In this document: in pieces, positions 1 to 7,248 of the stretch
How positions within the stretch are numbered: position 1 is the stretch's first letter
Layout of the letters: each line of letters begins with the position of its first letter
NCBI GenBank assembly: GCA_021154985.1
Contig: JAJNQE010000097.1
Location: 1 to 11,587 of the forward strand
Source: Hydrogenophaga sp.
GTDB taxonomy: Bacteria; Pseudomonadota; Gammaproteobacteria; Burkholderiales; Burkholderiaceae_C
Length of the DNA stretch: 11,587 nucleotides
Reading direction: 5' to 3'
The notes under the pieces: generated by a model
The model's database searches: none
Told to the model about the DNA's origin: nothing
The model's input: only the letters and a program-made list of their open reading frames with translations
Program-made: the position numbers and the translations under genes

Positions 1-1220
1 CTCGCGCGCCAGCTCGGGTAAATGGTGGCCAGGAACGAGAGCACCAGCGATATCACCGCCACCGGCAGGATGTCGGCCTGCTGCGGGTCGCTGGGCATGC
101 GGCTGATGAGGTAGATGTCTTGCGGCAGGAAGCTCGCGCCCAGCAGGCTCTCCAGCGCGGGCACCAGGGTGTCGATGTTGAAGGCGATGCCCAGGCCGAG
201 CAGCAAGCCCGCGCCGGTGCCGATGATGCCCACCATGGCGCCCTGCACCATGAACACGCCCATGATGCTTTGCGGGCTCGCGCCCAGGGTGCGCAGGATG
301 GCGATGTCGGCGCGTTTGTCGGTCACGGTCATCACCAGCGTGGACACCAGGTTGAAGGCCGCCACCGCCACGATCAACGTGAGGATGATGAACATCATGC
401 GTTTCTCGAGCTGCACGGCTGCGAACCAGGTGCGGTTCTGGCGTGTCCAGTCGCGCACGAGCAGGCCGGGGTCGAGGTCGGCGGCGATGGACACGGCCAC
501 CTCGCGGGCGGCGTGCAGATCCTTGATCTTCACGCGCACGCCGGTCGGGCCTTCCACGCGGAAGATGCGCGCGGCGTCCTCCTGGTGCAGCAGGGCCAGC
601 GCCGAGTCGTATTCGTAGTGGCCCGAATCAAACGTGCCCACCACCGTCATCTGGCGGATGCGCGGCACCACGCCGGCCGGGGTCACTTGCCCGCTGGGTG
701 CGATCAGGGTGACGCTGTCGCCCGCGATCACGCCCAGGCTGCGCGCGAGTTCACCACCCAGGATCACGCCGAATTCACCGGGCACCAGGCGCGGCAGCAC
801 GGTGTCGGCCAGCTGGGCGGCGAGGTCGGTCACCTTGGGTTCGAGCGCTGGATCGATGCCGCGCACCAGAGCACCTTTCATGTCTTCACCGCGCGCGATC
901 AGCGCCTGCGCGCCCACGAAAGGCGCAGCGCCCAGCACCTCAGGGTGGCGCTCGATGCGCGCCAGCGTGTCGGCGAGGTTGGGAATGGCCTGACCACCGG
1001 GCTCAAACACCTCGATGTGCGACAGCACACCGAGCATGCGGTCGCGCACTTCCTTCTGGAAGCCGTTCATGACCGAAAGCACGATGATGAGCGCGGCCAC
1101 GCCCAGCGCAATGCCCAGCATGGACACGCCCGAGATGAAGGAGATGAAGCCGTTGCGCCGGGTGGCGCGGCCGGCGCGCGTGTAGCGCCAGCCGAGAATG
1201 AGTTCGTAGGGAGTTTGCAT
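1..1220 (-). CDS. lolC: Lipoprotein-releasing ABC transporter permease, LolC/LolE family (3' end cut by window)
   Basis: Inner-membrane permease of the Lol system, which with the ATPase LolD extracts mature lipoproteins from the inner membrane and passes them to LolA. Reading from ATG at 1220 gives MQTPYELILGWRYTRAG, the family's N-terminus. A first membrane helix lies at about residues 22-47, followed by the characteristic MNGFQKEVRDRMLG stretch. A large periplasmic domain (about 50-270) follows, then a helix starting MMFIILTLIVAVAAFNLVST near residue 275, the conserved coupling segment DKRADIAILRTLGAS, and two more helices. About 406 codons are present and the frame is still open at base 1, ending TIYPSWRAR. 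The family is about 415 residues long, so only some ten residues are missing. lolD would be expected just beyond the left edge. LolC, LolE and the single-permease LolF form cannot be told apart here. Upstream there is no strong Shine-Dalgarno sequence; a CACAAT hexamer (complement of 1237-1242) could be its -10. Confidence 0.93.
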   Translation of the reverse strand, partial: MQTPYELILGWRYTRAGRATRRNGFISFISGVSMLGIALGVAALIIVLSVMNGFQKEVRDRMLGVLSHIEVFEPGGQAIPNLADTLARIERHPEVLGAAPFVGAQALIARGEDMKGALVRGIDPALEPKVTDLAAQLADTVLPRLVPGEFGVILGGELARSLGVIAGDSVTLIAPSGQVTPAGVVPRIRQMTVVGTFDSGHYEYDSALALLHQEDAARIFRVEGPTGVRVKIKDLHAAREVAVSIAADLDPGLLVRDWTRQNRTWFAAVQLEKRMMFIILTLIVAVAAFNLVSTLVMTVTDKRADIAILRTLGASPQSIMGVFMVQGAMVGIIGTGAGLLLGLGIAFNIDTLVPALESLLGASFLPQDIYLISRMPSDPQQADILPVAVISLVLSFLATIYPSWRA

Positions 1221-1250
1221 GTGAGGTCCAGCGGGCATTGTGGCATCCCC

Positions 1251-1262
1251 GACAATCGCGTC
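1251..1262 (+). promoter_or_regulatory. Possible -10 element of a leaderless start
   Basis: GACAAT at 1251-1256 is followed by exactly six bases and then ATG at 1263. A -10 hexamer there would place transcription start at or beside the A of the start codon. No Shine-Dalgarno sequence precedes this ATG and no convincing -35 is visible. The same geometry recurs at 7445-7456. Inference from spacing only. Confidence 0.4.
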
Positions 1263-2258
1263 ATGCCCGCTCCCCACATGGCCTCTGAGCCTGCCACGCA
1301 CCTGCTGGTTCCCTTTGCCAGCGCCAGCGACCCGGCCTGCCGCGCGGCGCTGCCGAACTTGCAACTGCCCCACCTCACCGCTCTGTTGGCCGAGCTGCAA
1401 CCGGTCCACACCGACAGCGGCACCGACCACAGCCTGAGCGCACCGCATGAGCGTGCGCTGGCGCAGGCCATCGGGCTGGTGCGCGCCGATGGTTCGGCCT
1501 ACCCCGATGGGCTCTTGCCCTGGGCGGCTGCGCAGAGCGACGCACCCGCGCTGCCGCAAGCATGGTTCACCCCCTGCCACTTTCAGGTCGGCATGGAGCA
1601 GGTGACGCTGCTGCCCGGGGACCAGCTCGGCCTCACCGACGAGCACGCCCGCCCCTTGTTCGACGCGCTCGCACCTTACTGCACGGAAGACGGGATCTCG
1701 CTGCGCTACGAGTCCGCCACGCGCTGGCACGCCAGTGGCGAGGTGCTGCGTGGCATCGCCTGCGCCAGCCTGGACCGCGTGGGCGGCCGCTCGGTGGAAG
1801 CCTGGATGACCGACAGCGCGGCCAACCCGGCGGGCGGCCAGTTGCTCAAGCGCCTGCAGAGCGAGGCGCAGATGCTGTTCTACACACACCCCGTGCATGA
1901 CGCGCGCGAGGCGCTGCGCCTGCACCCGGTCAACGGCTTCTGGCTCAGTGGTGCCGGCGCCTTGGACCACACCACCGCGCTGCACCCTGCGCCCACCGTG
2001 CCCGATGGGTTGCGCAGCGCGGCCCTGCAGGCCGACTGGGGCCGCTGGAAAGAGGCCTGGACCACCATCGACCAGCGCGATGTGCGGGATCTGCTGGCGC
2101 GTGTGCGCCGTGGCGAGGCGGTCACCCTCACGCTGTGCGGCGAACGCGTGGCGCAGCGCTTCACCAACGCCCCACGCGGCGCCGTGGCCCGCGCGGGACG
2201 CCTCATCAAGAATCTCCTGGGAACAGCCCCAGCCTCCAAGATCCTGGAAACCTTATGA
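1263..2258 (+). CDS. RpfE-type conserved protein encoded upstream of recJ
   Basis: Predicted soluble protein of 331 residues with no signal peptide or membrane segment. It resembles the family variously labelled 'regulatory protein, RpfE type' or 'phosphoglycerate mutase'. Signs of this are a WFTPCHFQVGMEQVTLLPG block at residues 101-119, a following segment ending in RWH near 154-156, and NGFWLSGAG at 224-232, which resembles the N-x-x-W-x-x-G-G motif of alkaline-phosphatase-superfamily mutases. The metal ligands of true cofactor-independent mutases are not evident, so mutase activity should not be assumed. In Xanthomonas, rpfE also lies near recJ, which fits this context. The start is ATG 1263, preceded by a -10-like hexamer rather than a ribosome site; ATG 1278 is an alternative. 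The stop overlaps the recJ start as ATGA, implying translational coupling. Family call from memory; biochemical role unknown. Confidence 0.72.
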   Translation: MPAPHMASEPATHLLVPFASASDPACRAALPNLQLPHLTALLAELQPVHTDSGTDHSLSAPHERALAQAIGLVRADGSAYPDGLLPWAAAQSDAPALPQAWFTPCHFQVGMEQVTLLPGDQLGLTDEHARPLFDALAPYCTEDGISLRYESATRWHASGEVLRGIACASLDRVGGRSVEAWMTDSAANPAGGQLLKRLQSEAQMLFYTHPVHDAREALRLHPVNGFWLSGAGALDHTTALHPAPTVPDGLRSAALQADWGRWKEAWTTIDQRDVRDLLARVRRGEAVTLTLCGERVAQRFTNAPRGAVARAGRLIKNLLGTAPASKILETL

Positions 2259-3991
2259 AGATCATCACCCGCGACGTACCCCCCCGCGCCGCCTGGGCGC
2301 TGGAACAGGGCGGCCTGCACCCGCTGCTGGCGCGCCTGTTTGCCGCGCGCGGCATCACCAGCACCGACGAACTTGACGACGCCCTGGCCCGCCTGATTCC
2401 GCCCACACAGATGCTGGGTGCGCAAGACGCCGCACGCGCCCTGGCCGATGCCATGGCCGCGAACCAGTCCATCTGCATCGTGGCCGACTACGACTGCGAC
2501 GGCGCCACCGCCTGCGCGGTGGGTCTGCGCGGCCTGCGGTTGCTGGGCGCGCCCATGGGGTTCGACCGCGTGAGCTACCTCGTGCCCGACCGCGTGACCG
2601 ATGGTTACGGCCTCACACCGTCTATCTCGAAGCGGGTGAAAGCGCAAGGCGCCGACGTGCTGGTGACGGTGGACAACGGCATCGCCAGCGTGGACGGTGT
2701 GCGCGCCGCGCGCGAACTCGGGCTGCAGGTGATCGTGACCGACCACCACCTGCCCGCCATCCAGAACGGCGAGGTTGTGGTGCCCCAGGACTGCATCATC
2801 GTGAACCCCAACCAGCCGGGCTGCAACTTCGAGAGCAAGTCGATCGCCGGGGTGGGCGTGATGTTTTATGTGTTGCTGGCATTGCGCGCCGAGCTCCGAG
2901 AACGGGGTGTGTTCAATGCGCAGACGCAGCCCAAGATCGATGCGCTTCTGCCACTCGTGGCGCTCGGCACCGTGGCCGACGTGGTGAAGCTCGATGCCAA
3001 CAACCGCCGCCTGGTGGCCCAGGGTTTGAAGCGGGTGCGCGCCGGCGCCATGCCGCCGGGCATGACGGCCTTGTTCAACGTGGCCGCGCGCAAGCCCGAG
3101 GCCGCCACCGGTTTTGATTTCGGCTTTGCGCTCGGCCCGCGCCTGAACGCGGCGGGCCGCCTGGCCGACATGACGCTGGGCATCGAGTGCCTCACCACCG
3201 ACGACGCCCTGCGCGCCGACGAGCTCGCGCGCACGCTGGACGGCATCAACCGCGAGCGCAAGGCCATCGAAGGTGACATGCGCGAGCAGGCCTTGCAGAT
3301 GGCCGAAGAAATGTTCGACGAGTCGGAAGAACCACCCCCAGCGCTGGTGGTGTTCGATCCGGACTTCCACGAGGGCGTGGTGGGCATCGTGGCCTCGCGC
3401 CTGAAGGACAAGCTGCACCGGCCCACCTTCGTGTTTGCGGCCAGCGGCGCCGAAGGCAAGGAGAACGAGCTCAAGGGCTCGGGCCGTTCGATCGCGGGCT
3501 TTCATCTGCGCGATGCGCTGGACCTGGTGGCCAAGCGTCACCCGGGCGTGTTGTTGCGCTTTGGTGGCCATGCCATGGCGGCGGGTTGCACCATCGACGA
3601 GGAGCATCTGGAAACGTTTGAAGCCGCGCTGCAGCAGGTGGCCCACGAGTGGCTGGACGCGGCGACGCTGCAGCGTCGGATCGAGGCCGATGGCGCGCTG
3701 GACACGAAGTACCGCCGCGCCGACCTGGTGGACACGCTGCACAAGGAGGTGTGGGGTCAGGGTTTTGCGCCGCCGGTGTTCTGCGAAGAGGTGCAGGTGG
3801 TGTCTCAGCGGCTGGTGGGTGAGAAGCACCTGGCGTTGAAGCTCAAGCATCAGGGTGAGCCGGTGGACGGCATTTGGTTTGGCCACACCGAGCCATTGCC
3901 GGCGCGGGTGAAGATTGCGTTTCGTCTGGATGCGGATGAGTGGCAGGGGCAGCGGCGGGTCCGGTTTTTGGTGGAGGCGGCTGAGGTTTGA
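2255..3991 (+). CDS. recJ: Single-stranded-DNA-specific 5'-3' exonuclease RecJ
   Basis: RecJ degrades single-stranded DNA 5' to 3' and acts in RecFOR recombination, mismatch repair and base-excision repair. The 578-residue product has the complete DHH-family signature: VADYDCDG (Asp78, Asp80, Asp82) as motif I, TVDNG (Asp140) as motif II, VTDHH (163-165) as motif III and GTVADV (Asp242) as motif IV. These coordinate the two Mn/Mg ions. GPRLNAAGR lies at 294-302. The DHHA1 part carries GSGRS (408-412) and RFGGHAMAAG (435-444). The C-terminal 100 residues fit the OB-fold DNA-binding domain. Length is normal for the family. The start is ATG 2255, overlapping the previous stop by four bases; an upstream in-frame ATG at 2135 lies inside the previous gene and would add 40 unrelated residues. 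A structured repeat begins 24 nt after the stop and may shape the 3' end of this transcript. Confidence 0.96.
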   Translation: MKIITRDVPPRAAWALEQGGLHPLLARLFAARGITSTDELDDALARLIPPTQMLGAQDAARALADAMAANQSICIVADYDCDGATACAVGLRGLRLLGAPMGFDRVSYLVPDRVTDGYGLTPSISKRVKAQGADVLVTVDNGIASVDGVRAARELGLQVIVTDHHLPAIQNGEVVVPQDCIIVNPNQPGCNFESKSIAGVGVMFYVLLALRAELRERGVFNAQTQPKIDALLPLVALGTVADVVKLDANNRRLVAQGLKRVRAGAMPPGMTALFNVAARKPEAATGFDFGFALGPRLNAAGRLADMTLGIECLTTDDALRADELARTLDGINRERKAIEGDMREQALQMAEEMFDESEEPPPALVVFDPDFHEGVVGIVASRLKDKLHRPTFVFAASGAEGKENELKGSGRSIAGFHLRDALDLVAKRHPGVLLRFGGHAMAAGCTIDEEHLETFEAALQQVAHEWLDAATLQRRIEADGALDTKYRRADLVDTLHKEVWGQGFAPPVFCEEVQVVSQRLVGEKHLALKLKHQGEPVDGIWFGHTEPLPARVKIAFRLDADEWQGQRRVRFLVEAAEV

Positions 3992-4015
3992 TTTTTCGCT
4001 CCACCTTCTTCGCGG

Positions 4016-4114
4016 GCTCGTTGCACCGGTGCGCTCTGCTCCGCGAATGTCCCCCGGCGGCTGGTGCCGCCTCCTCCTTGATATCGCTGCGCAGAGCGCA
4101 CCGGCGCAACGAGC
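4016..4114 (+). repeat. Structured repeat, copy 1 (stem-loop with conserved core)
   Basis: An outer inverted repeat pairs 4016-4038 with 4092-4114 at 22 of 23 positions (the mismatch is A at 4025 against C at 4105). It encloses a 53-nt core, 4039-4091. The core consists of CTCCGCGAATGTCCCCC, an inner hairpin GGCGGC-TGGT-GCCGCC (4056-4071), and TCCTCCTTGATATCGCTGCG. GCGA (4043-4046) can pair with TCGC (4084-4087) as an intermediate helix. The core matches copy 2 at 51 of 53 positions. The outer arms are largely unlike those of copy 2. It lies 24 nt after the recJ stop. No U-tract follows, so it is not a classical intrinsic terminator. No flanking target-site duplication was found. Confidence 0.85.
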
Positions 4115-4127
4115 TGACAAGGTGTCA
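4115..4127. promoter_or_regulatory. Perfect dyad TGACA-AGG-TGTCA
   Basis: A perfect 5-bp inverted repeat with a 3-base spacer abuts the right arm of the structured repeat, upstream of the spermidine synthase-like gene. The form suits a dimeric regulator, but no regulator is encoded nearby and a chance dyad of this size is plausible. Confidence 0.25.
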
Positions 4128-4178
4128 CCCCGCTCACGCAACAGGAGCAGCCGGAGACTACCGAGCGTTCCGAGTGCC

Positions 4179-4202
4179 CATAATGATTTCATTCGAACGA
4201 AA
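4179..4202 (+). promoter_or_regulatory. Possible promoter -10 with operator-like palindrome
   Basis: CATAAT at 4179-4184 could be a -10 element. Just downstream, TTTCATTCGAACGAAA (4187-4202) is an inverted repeat centred on TTCGAA with a single mismatched pair. It would cover the expected transcription start near 4191, a position typical for a repressor operator. The stretch is unusually AT-rich for this window. No good -35 is visible at 16-18 nt. Confidence 0.4.
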
Positions 4203-4238
4203 CCTGAAGACCATGCCACACCGACAAGGAATCCCAAC

Positions 4239-5021
4239 GTGAAGGCCGGCGCCAACGCCGCAGCCCTGAAGCGGCGCACCATGCAAGAACTGCCCGAGGT
4301 CACCATCTCCGAAGACAGCGAGGTGCGTTTCCTGCATCTGGGCACCGAATGGATTCAGGGCTCCATGCTGCTGGATGCGCCGTTCGACATCGAACTCGAC
4401 TACGTCCAACGCATGATGGCCTGGCTGCTGTTTGTGGAGCCCGACTCGGTCAGCAAACGCCGCGCCCTGCAGCTCGGCCTGGGGTCGGCTGCGCTCACCA
4501 AGTTCTGCTTCAAGAAATTGCGCATGGACACCACCGCGATCGAGATCAACCCGCAGGTGCTCAACGTGTGCCGCCAGTGGTTCAAGCTGCCCGCCGACAG
4601 TGCCCGGCTGCGCGTGGTGCTGGCCGACGCGGGCGAAGAGATCCGCCGCGCCGACCACCTGGGCGCCTATGACGCGCTGCAGGTGGACCTGTACGACCAC
4701 GAAGCCGCCGCGCCTGTGCTCGACAGCCCCGACTTCTACGCCGACTGCCGCAATGCGCTCACCGACGACGGCTGCCTCACCGTCAACCTGTTCGGGCGCG
4801 ACGCGAGCTATGAGCGTTCATTGCAAAGCCTGTGCGCCGCCTTTGGAGCGGATGCCGTGTGGGCCTTCAAGCCCACGCGCGAGGGCAACACCGTGGTGCT
4901 CGCCCAGCGCACGCCCAGCCGACCCACGCGCATGCAACTGCTGGCGCGGGCCGAGGTGGTACAGGAGCGTTGGAGCCTGCCCGCAGTGAAGTGGATGAAG
5001 CTGTTCAAACCCGTTGCCTGA
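4239..5021 (+). CDS. Spermidine synthase-fold (aminopropyltransferase/methyltransferase-like) protein
   Basis: Soluble protein of 260 residues with the Rossmann core of the spermidine synthase family, which uses (decarboxylated) S-adenosylmethionine. ALQLGLGSAALTKF at 76-89 corresponds to the glycine-rich loop. IEINP at 101-105 gives the acidic residue that normally binds ribose, and LADAGEEI at 128-135 is the adenine-site Asp motif. YDALQVDLYD at 144-153 corresponds to the catalytic Asp strand. Family enzymes have GGGDG and D-x-TDP at the first and last of these sites; both are altered here (LGLGS and DLYDH), so true polyamine synthesis is doubtful. The start is set to GTG 4239 because AAGGA (4226-4230) lies 8 nt upstream; ATG 4281 would give a 246-residue form. 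The next gene begins 7 nt after the stop, so the two probably form one transcript. A methyltransferase-like role or an inactive homologue are alternatives. Confidence 0.8.
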   Translation: MKAGANAAALKRRTMQELPEVTISEDSEVRFLHLGTEWIQGSMLLDAPFDIELDYVQRMMAWLLFVEPDSVSKRRALQLGLGSAALTKFCFKKLRMDTTAIEINPQVLNVCRQWFKLPADSARLRVVLADAGEEIRRADHLGAYDALQVDLYDHEAAAPVLDSPDFYADCRNALTDDGCLTVNLFGRDASYERSLQSLCAAFGADAVWAFKPTREGNTVVLAQRTPSRPTRMQLLARAEVVQERWSLPAVKWMKLFKPVA

Positions 5022-5028
5022 AACGACC

Positions 5029-6843
5029 ATGAAACACACCTCCAGGTCCTCCGATGTCACCGCCCACAACGGCCCGCTGGATTGGCGCACGCTCGTGCAG
5101 TGGCTGCTGGACGATGGTGTGATTTCCAGCGCCGAGGCCGAACGCACCGTGGCGCGCTGCGCTTCGGCGCACAGTGCGCAGCACCCGCTGCAGCGCCTGT
5201 CGGTGGTGGCCATGGCGCGCAAGGCCGACAGCCATGTGCTCGATGTGGAGATGCTCACGCAATGGCTGGCCAAGCGCAGCGGCCTGGACTACATGCGCAT
5301 CGACCCGCTCAAGGTCGACGTGGGCAAGGTGGCCGACGTGATGAGCGCGGCCTACGCCGAGCGCCACAAGGTGCTGCCGGTGCAGGTGAGCCCGACCGAG
5401 GTGGTGGTGGCCACGGCCGAGCCGTTTATTCGCGACTGGGTACCCGAGGTGGAGCGCCAGACGCGGCGCAACGTGCGGCTGGTGCTGTCCAGCCCGCAGG
5501 CCATCAACAGCTTCACCGCCGAATTTTTTGCGCTGGCCAAATCGGTGCGCGCGGCCAGCAAGAGCGGTGGCAGCAGCGGCGGTTTCGGCAGCTTCGAGCA
5601 GCTGGTGGAGCTGGGCAAGGCCAACAAACAGCTCGATGCCAACGACCAGGGCGTGGTGCAGGTGGTGGACTGGCTGTGGCAGTACGCCTTTGACCAGCGC
5701 GCCAGCGACATCCACCTCGAGCCGCGGCGCGAACAGGGCGTGATCCGCTTCCGCATCGACGGTGTGCTGCACCCGGTCTACCAGATGCCCATCGGCGTGC
5801 TCACCGCCATGACCGCGCGCATCAAGCTGCTCGGTCGCATGGACGTGGTGGAACGCCGCCGCCCGCAGGACGGTCGCATCAAGACGCTGCGCCCTGGCGT
5901 GGCCGGTGCCCGGGGAGAAGAGGTGGAAATGCGCCTGTCCACCTTGCCCACGGCGTTCGGCGAAAAGCTGGTCATGCGCATCTTCGACCCCGACTCGACG
6001 GTGAAAGACCTGAGCGCTTTGGGCTTTGCCGCGCACGACGCACAGCGCTGGGAAACGCTCACCAAACACCCGCACGGCATCGTGCTGGTGACCGGCCCCA
6101 CCGGTTCGGGCAAGACCACCACGCTCTACGCCACGCTCAAGCGCCTGGCCACCGAAGAGGTGAACGTGAGCACGGTTGAAGACCCGATCGAGATGATCGA
6201 GCCGGCCTTCAACCAGACCCAGGTGCAGGCCCACCTCGACCTGGACTTTGCGCAGGGCCTGCGCGCGCTCATGCGCCAGGACCCGGACATCATCATGGTG
6301 GGTGAGGTGCGCGATCTCGCCACCGCCGAGATGGCGGTGCAGGCCGCGCTCACCGGCCACCTGGTGTTCACCACGCTGCACACCAACGACGCGCCCTCGG
6401 CCATCATGCGGCTGATGGAGTTGGGCATTCCGCCCTACCTCATCAACGCCACCGTGCTGGGTGTGCTCGCCCAGCGGCTGGTGCGCACGCTGTGTCCGGC
6501 CTGCAAGTCACAGCAGGACAAAGACCAGTCAGCCGCCTCGCGCGAATCGCTGGCCGAGCTGGTCAAACCCTGGCAAATCAGTGGTGGTTACCGGCCCTAC
6601 GAGCCGGTGGGTTGTGTCGATTGCCGCATGACCGGCTTTCGCGGGCGCATGGGCCTGTACGAGCTGCTCACGGTCACCGAGGCGTTCAAGGACAAGGTCA
6701 GCCGCGAGCCGCGCCTGGACGTGCTGCGCAAGCAGGCGGTGGCCGACGGCATGCGCCCGCTGCGCCTCGCGGGCGCCATGCGCGTGGCCGAAGGCCTGAC
6801 CACCATGGACGAGGTGCTGGCCTGCACGCCGCCGGTGCAGTGA
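5029..6843 (+). CDS. GspE/PilB-type secretion/pilus assembly ATPase (stand-alone)
   Basis: Cytoplasmic hexameric ATPase of the type II secretion / type IV pilus superfamily, 604 residues, with the full domain set. An N-terminal MshEN/T2SSE_N-like region covers about 20-165, and a Gly/Ser linker (GGSSGG, 180-185) follows. The N2 domain contains ASDIHLEP (225-232). Walker A is GPTGSGKT (356-363), the Asp-box is TVEDPIE around 382-388, and the Walker B region is DPDIIMVGE (418-426). The His-box LTGHLVFTTLHTNDA follows. Four cysteines, C489/C492 and C529/C532, form the zinc-binding element of PilB/GspE proteins. All catalytic residues look intact. The start is ATG 5029, 7 nt after the previous stop; a TTG at 5014 is possible but overlaps that gene. 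No pilin, GspF/PilC platform or secretin gene is present in the window, so the partner machine is unknown. Adjacency to the spermidine synthase-like gene suggests co-expression. Confidence 0.9.
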   Translation: MKHTSRSSDVTAHNGPLDWRTLVQWLLDDGVISSAEAERTVARCASAHSAQHPLQRLSVVAMARKADSHVLDVEMLTQWLAKRSGLDYMRIDPLKVDVGKVADVMSAAYAERHKVLPVQVSPTEVVVATAEPFIRDWVPEVERQTRRNVRLVLSSPQAINSFTAEFFALAKSVRAASKSGGSSGGFGSFEQLVELGKANKQLDANDQGVVQVVDWLWQYAFDQRASDIHLEPRREQGVIRFRIDGVLHPVYQMPIGVLTAMTARIKLLGRMDVVERRRPQDGRIKTLRPGVAGARGEEVEMRLSTLPTAFGEKLVMRIFDPDSTVKDLSALGFAAHDAQRWETLTKHPHGIVLVTGPTGSGKTTTLYATLKRLATEEVNVSTVEDPIEMIEPAFNQTQVQAHLDLDFAQGLRALMRQDPDIIMVGEVRDLATAEMAVQAALTGHLVFTTLHTNDAPSAIMRLMELGIPPYLINATVLGVLAQRLVRTLCPACKSQQDKDQSAASRESLAELVKPWQISGGYRPYEPVGCVDCRMTGFRGRMGLYELLTVTEAFKDKVSREPRLDVLRKQAVADGMRPLRLAGAMRVAEGLTTMDEVLACTPPVQ

Positions 6844-6858
6844 GCACCACCACTGTCC

Positions 6859-7248
6859 TCAGTCGTGGCCGAGGCCGTGCCTGAACTGTTCGGCCGCGTC
6901 GATCAGGTCCCACAACTCGTGCCCGAGCGCATCGGGGTCGAGAGCGATGTCCACCACGCGCTGGTACACAGCCGCGTTGTCCGCCGGCTCGATGCCCAGC
7001 CGGTCGCTGTCTCCCAGCCGGGTGTTGCCCATCAGCAAAGCCTCGCACAGGGCCGCGCGCGCGCCGCTGTGGTGTGGCAGCGCACAGATGTGCGCTTGCA
7101 TGACCAGCGTGGATTCGTCGTCGCGTGGGCGAAGCACCACACGGGTGTCGTTGACGCGCAGCACGGTCGGCCCGCGGGGCGGACTGGTGCAGACCTTGAG
7201 CATGGTGTCGATGCGTTCGGTGAGCGGGTTGGGAAATTCTGGCGGCAT
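6859..7248 (-). CDS. Small protein resembling CesT/SycE-type type III secretion chaperones
   Basis: Predicted acidic cytoplasmic protein of 129 residues, convergent with the GspE-like gene (15 nt between stops). Its layout fits the CesT chaperone fold. There is an N-terminal helix (about 7-20), a beta-strand VLRVNDTRVVLRP (29-41), and a strand STLVMQAHICALP (46-58). A helix ARAALCEALLMGNTRLGD (63-80) matches the typical L-x-x-x-L-L-x-x-N pattern. A strand VYQRVVDIAL (94-103) and a C-terminal helix about 106-125 rich in Ala/Leu and ending in FRHGL complete it. Such proteins dimerise and hold one type III effector in a secretion-competent state. No type III secretion gene or effector is visible here, so it would be an orphan. 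The start is ATG 7248; ATG 7290 would add 14 residues. Neither start has a strong ribosome site. The fold assignment is by pattern only. Confidence 0.65.
   Translation of the reverse strand: MPPEFPNPLTERIDTMLKVCTSPPRGPTVLRVNDTRVVLRPRDDESTLVMQAHICALPHHSGARAALCEALLMGNTRLGDSDRLGIEPADNAAVYQRVVDIALDPDALGHELWDLIDAAEQFRHGLGHD

Noticed and set aside
120..1262. Long plus-strand open frame antisense to lolC, continuous with the RpfE-type gene
   Set aside because: It gives His/Gln/Arg-rich sequence typical of the complement of GC-rich coding DNA, while the minus strand reads a clear LolC. The true plus-strand gene begins at 1263.
4016..4114. Classical Rho-independent terminator after recJ
   Set aside because: The stem is strong but no U-tract follows, and the conserved interior is not explained by a simple terminator.
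1880..4345. Very long minus-strand open frame (over 800 codons) opposite recJ
   Set aside because: Low-complexity His/Arg/Gln composition and no recognisable motif; recJ on the other strand has all catalytic motifs. It is a product of codon bias.
5014..5028. TTG start for the GspE-like gene
   Set aside because: It would overlap the preceding gene with no ribosome site; ATG 5029 follows the stop directly and is the simpler start.
5005..6381. Long minus-strand open frame opposite the GspE-like gene
   Set aside because: Same antisense composition artefact; the plus strand encodes an intact ATPase.
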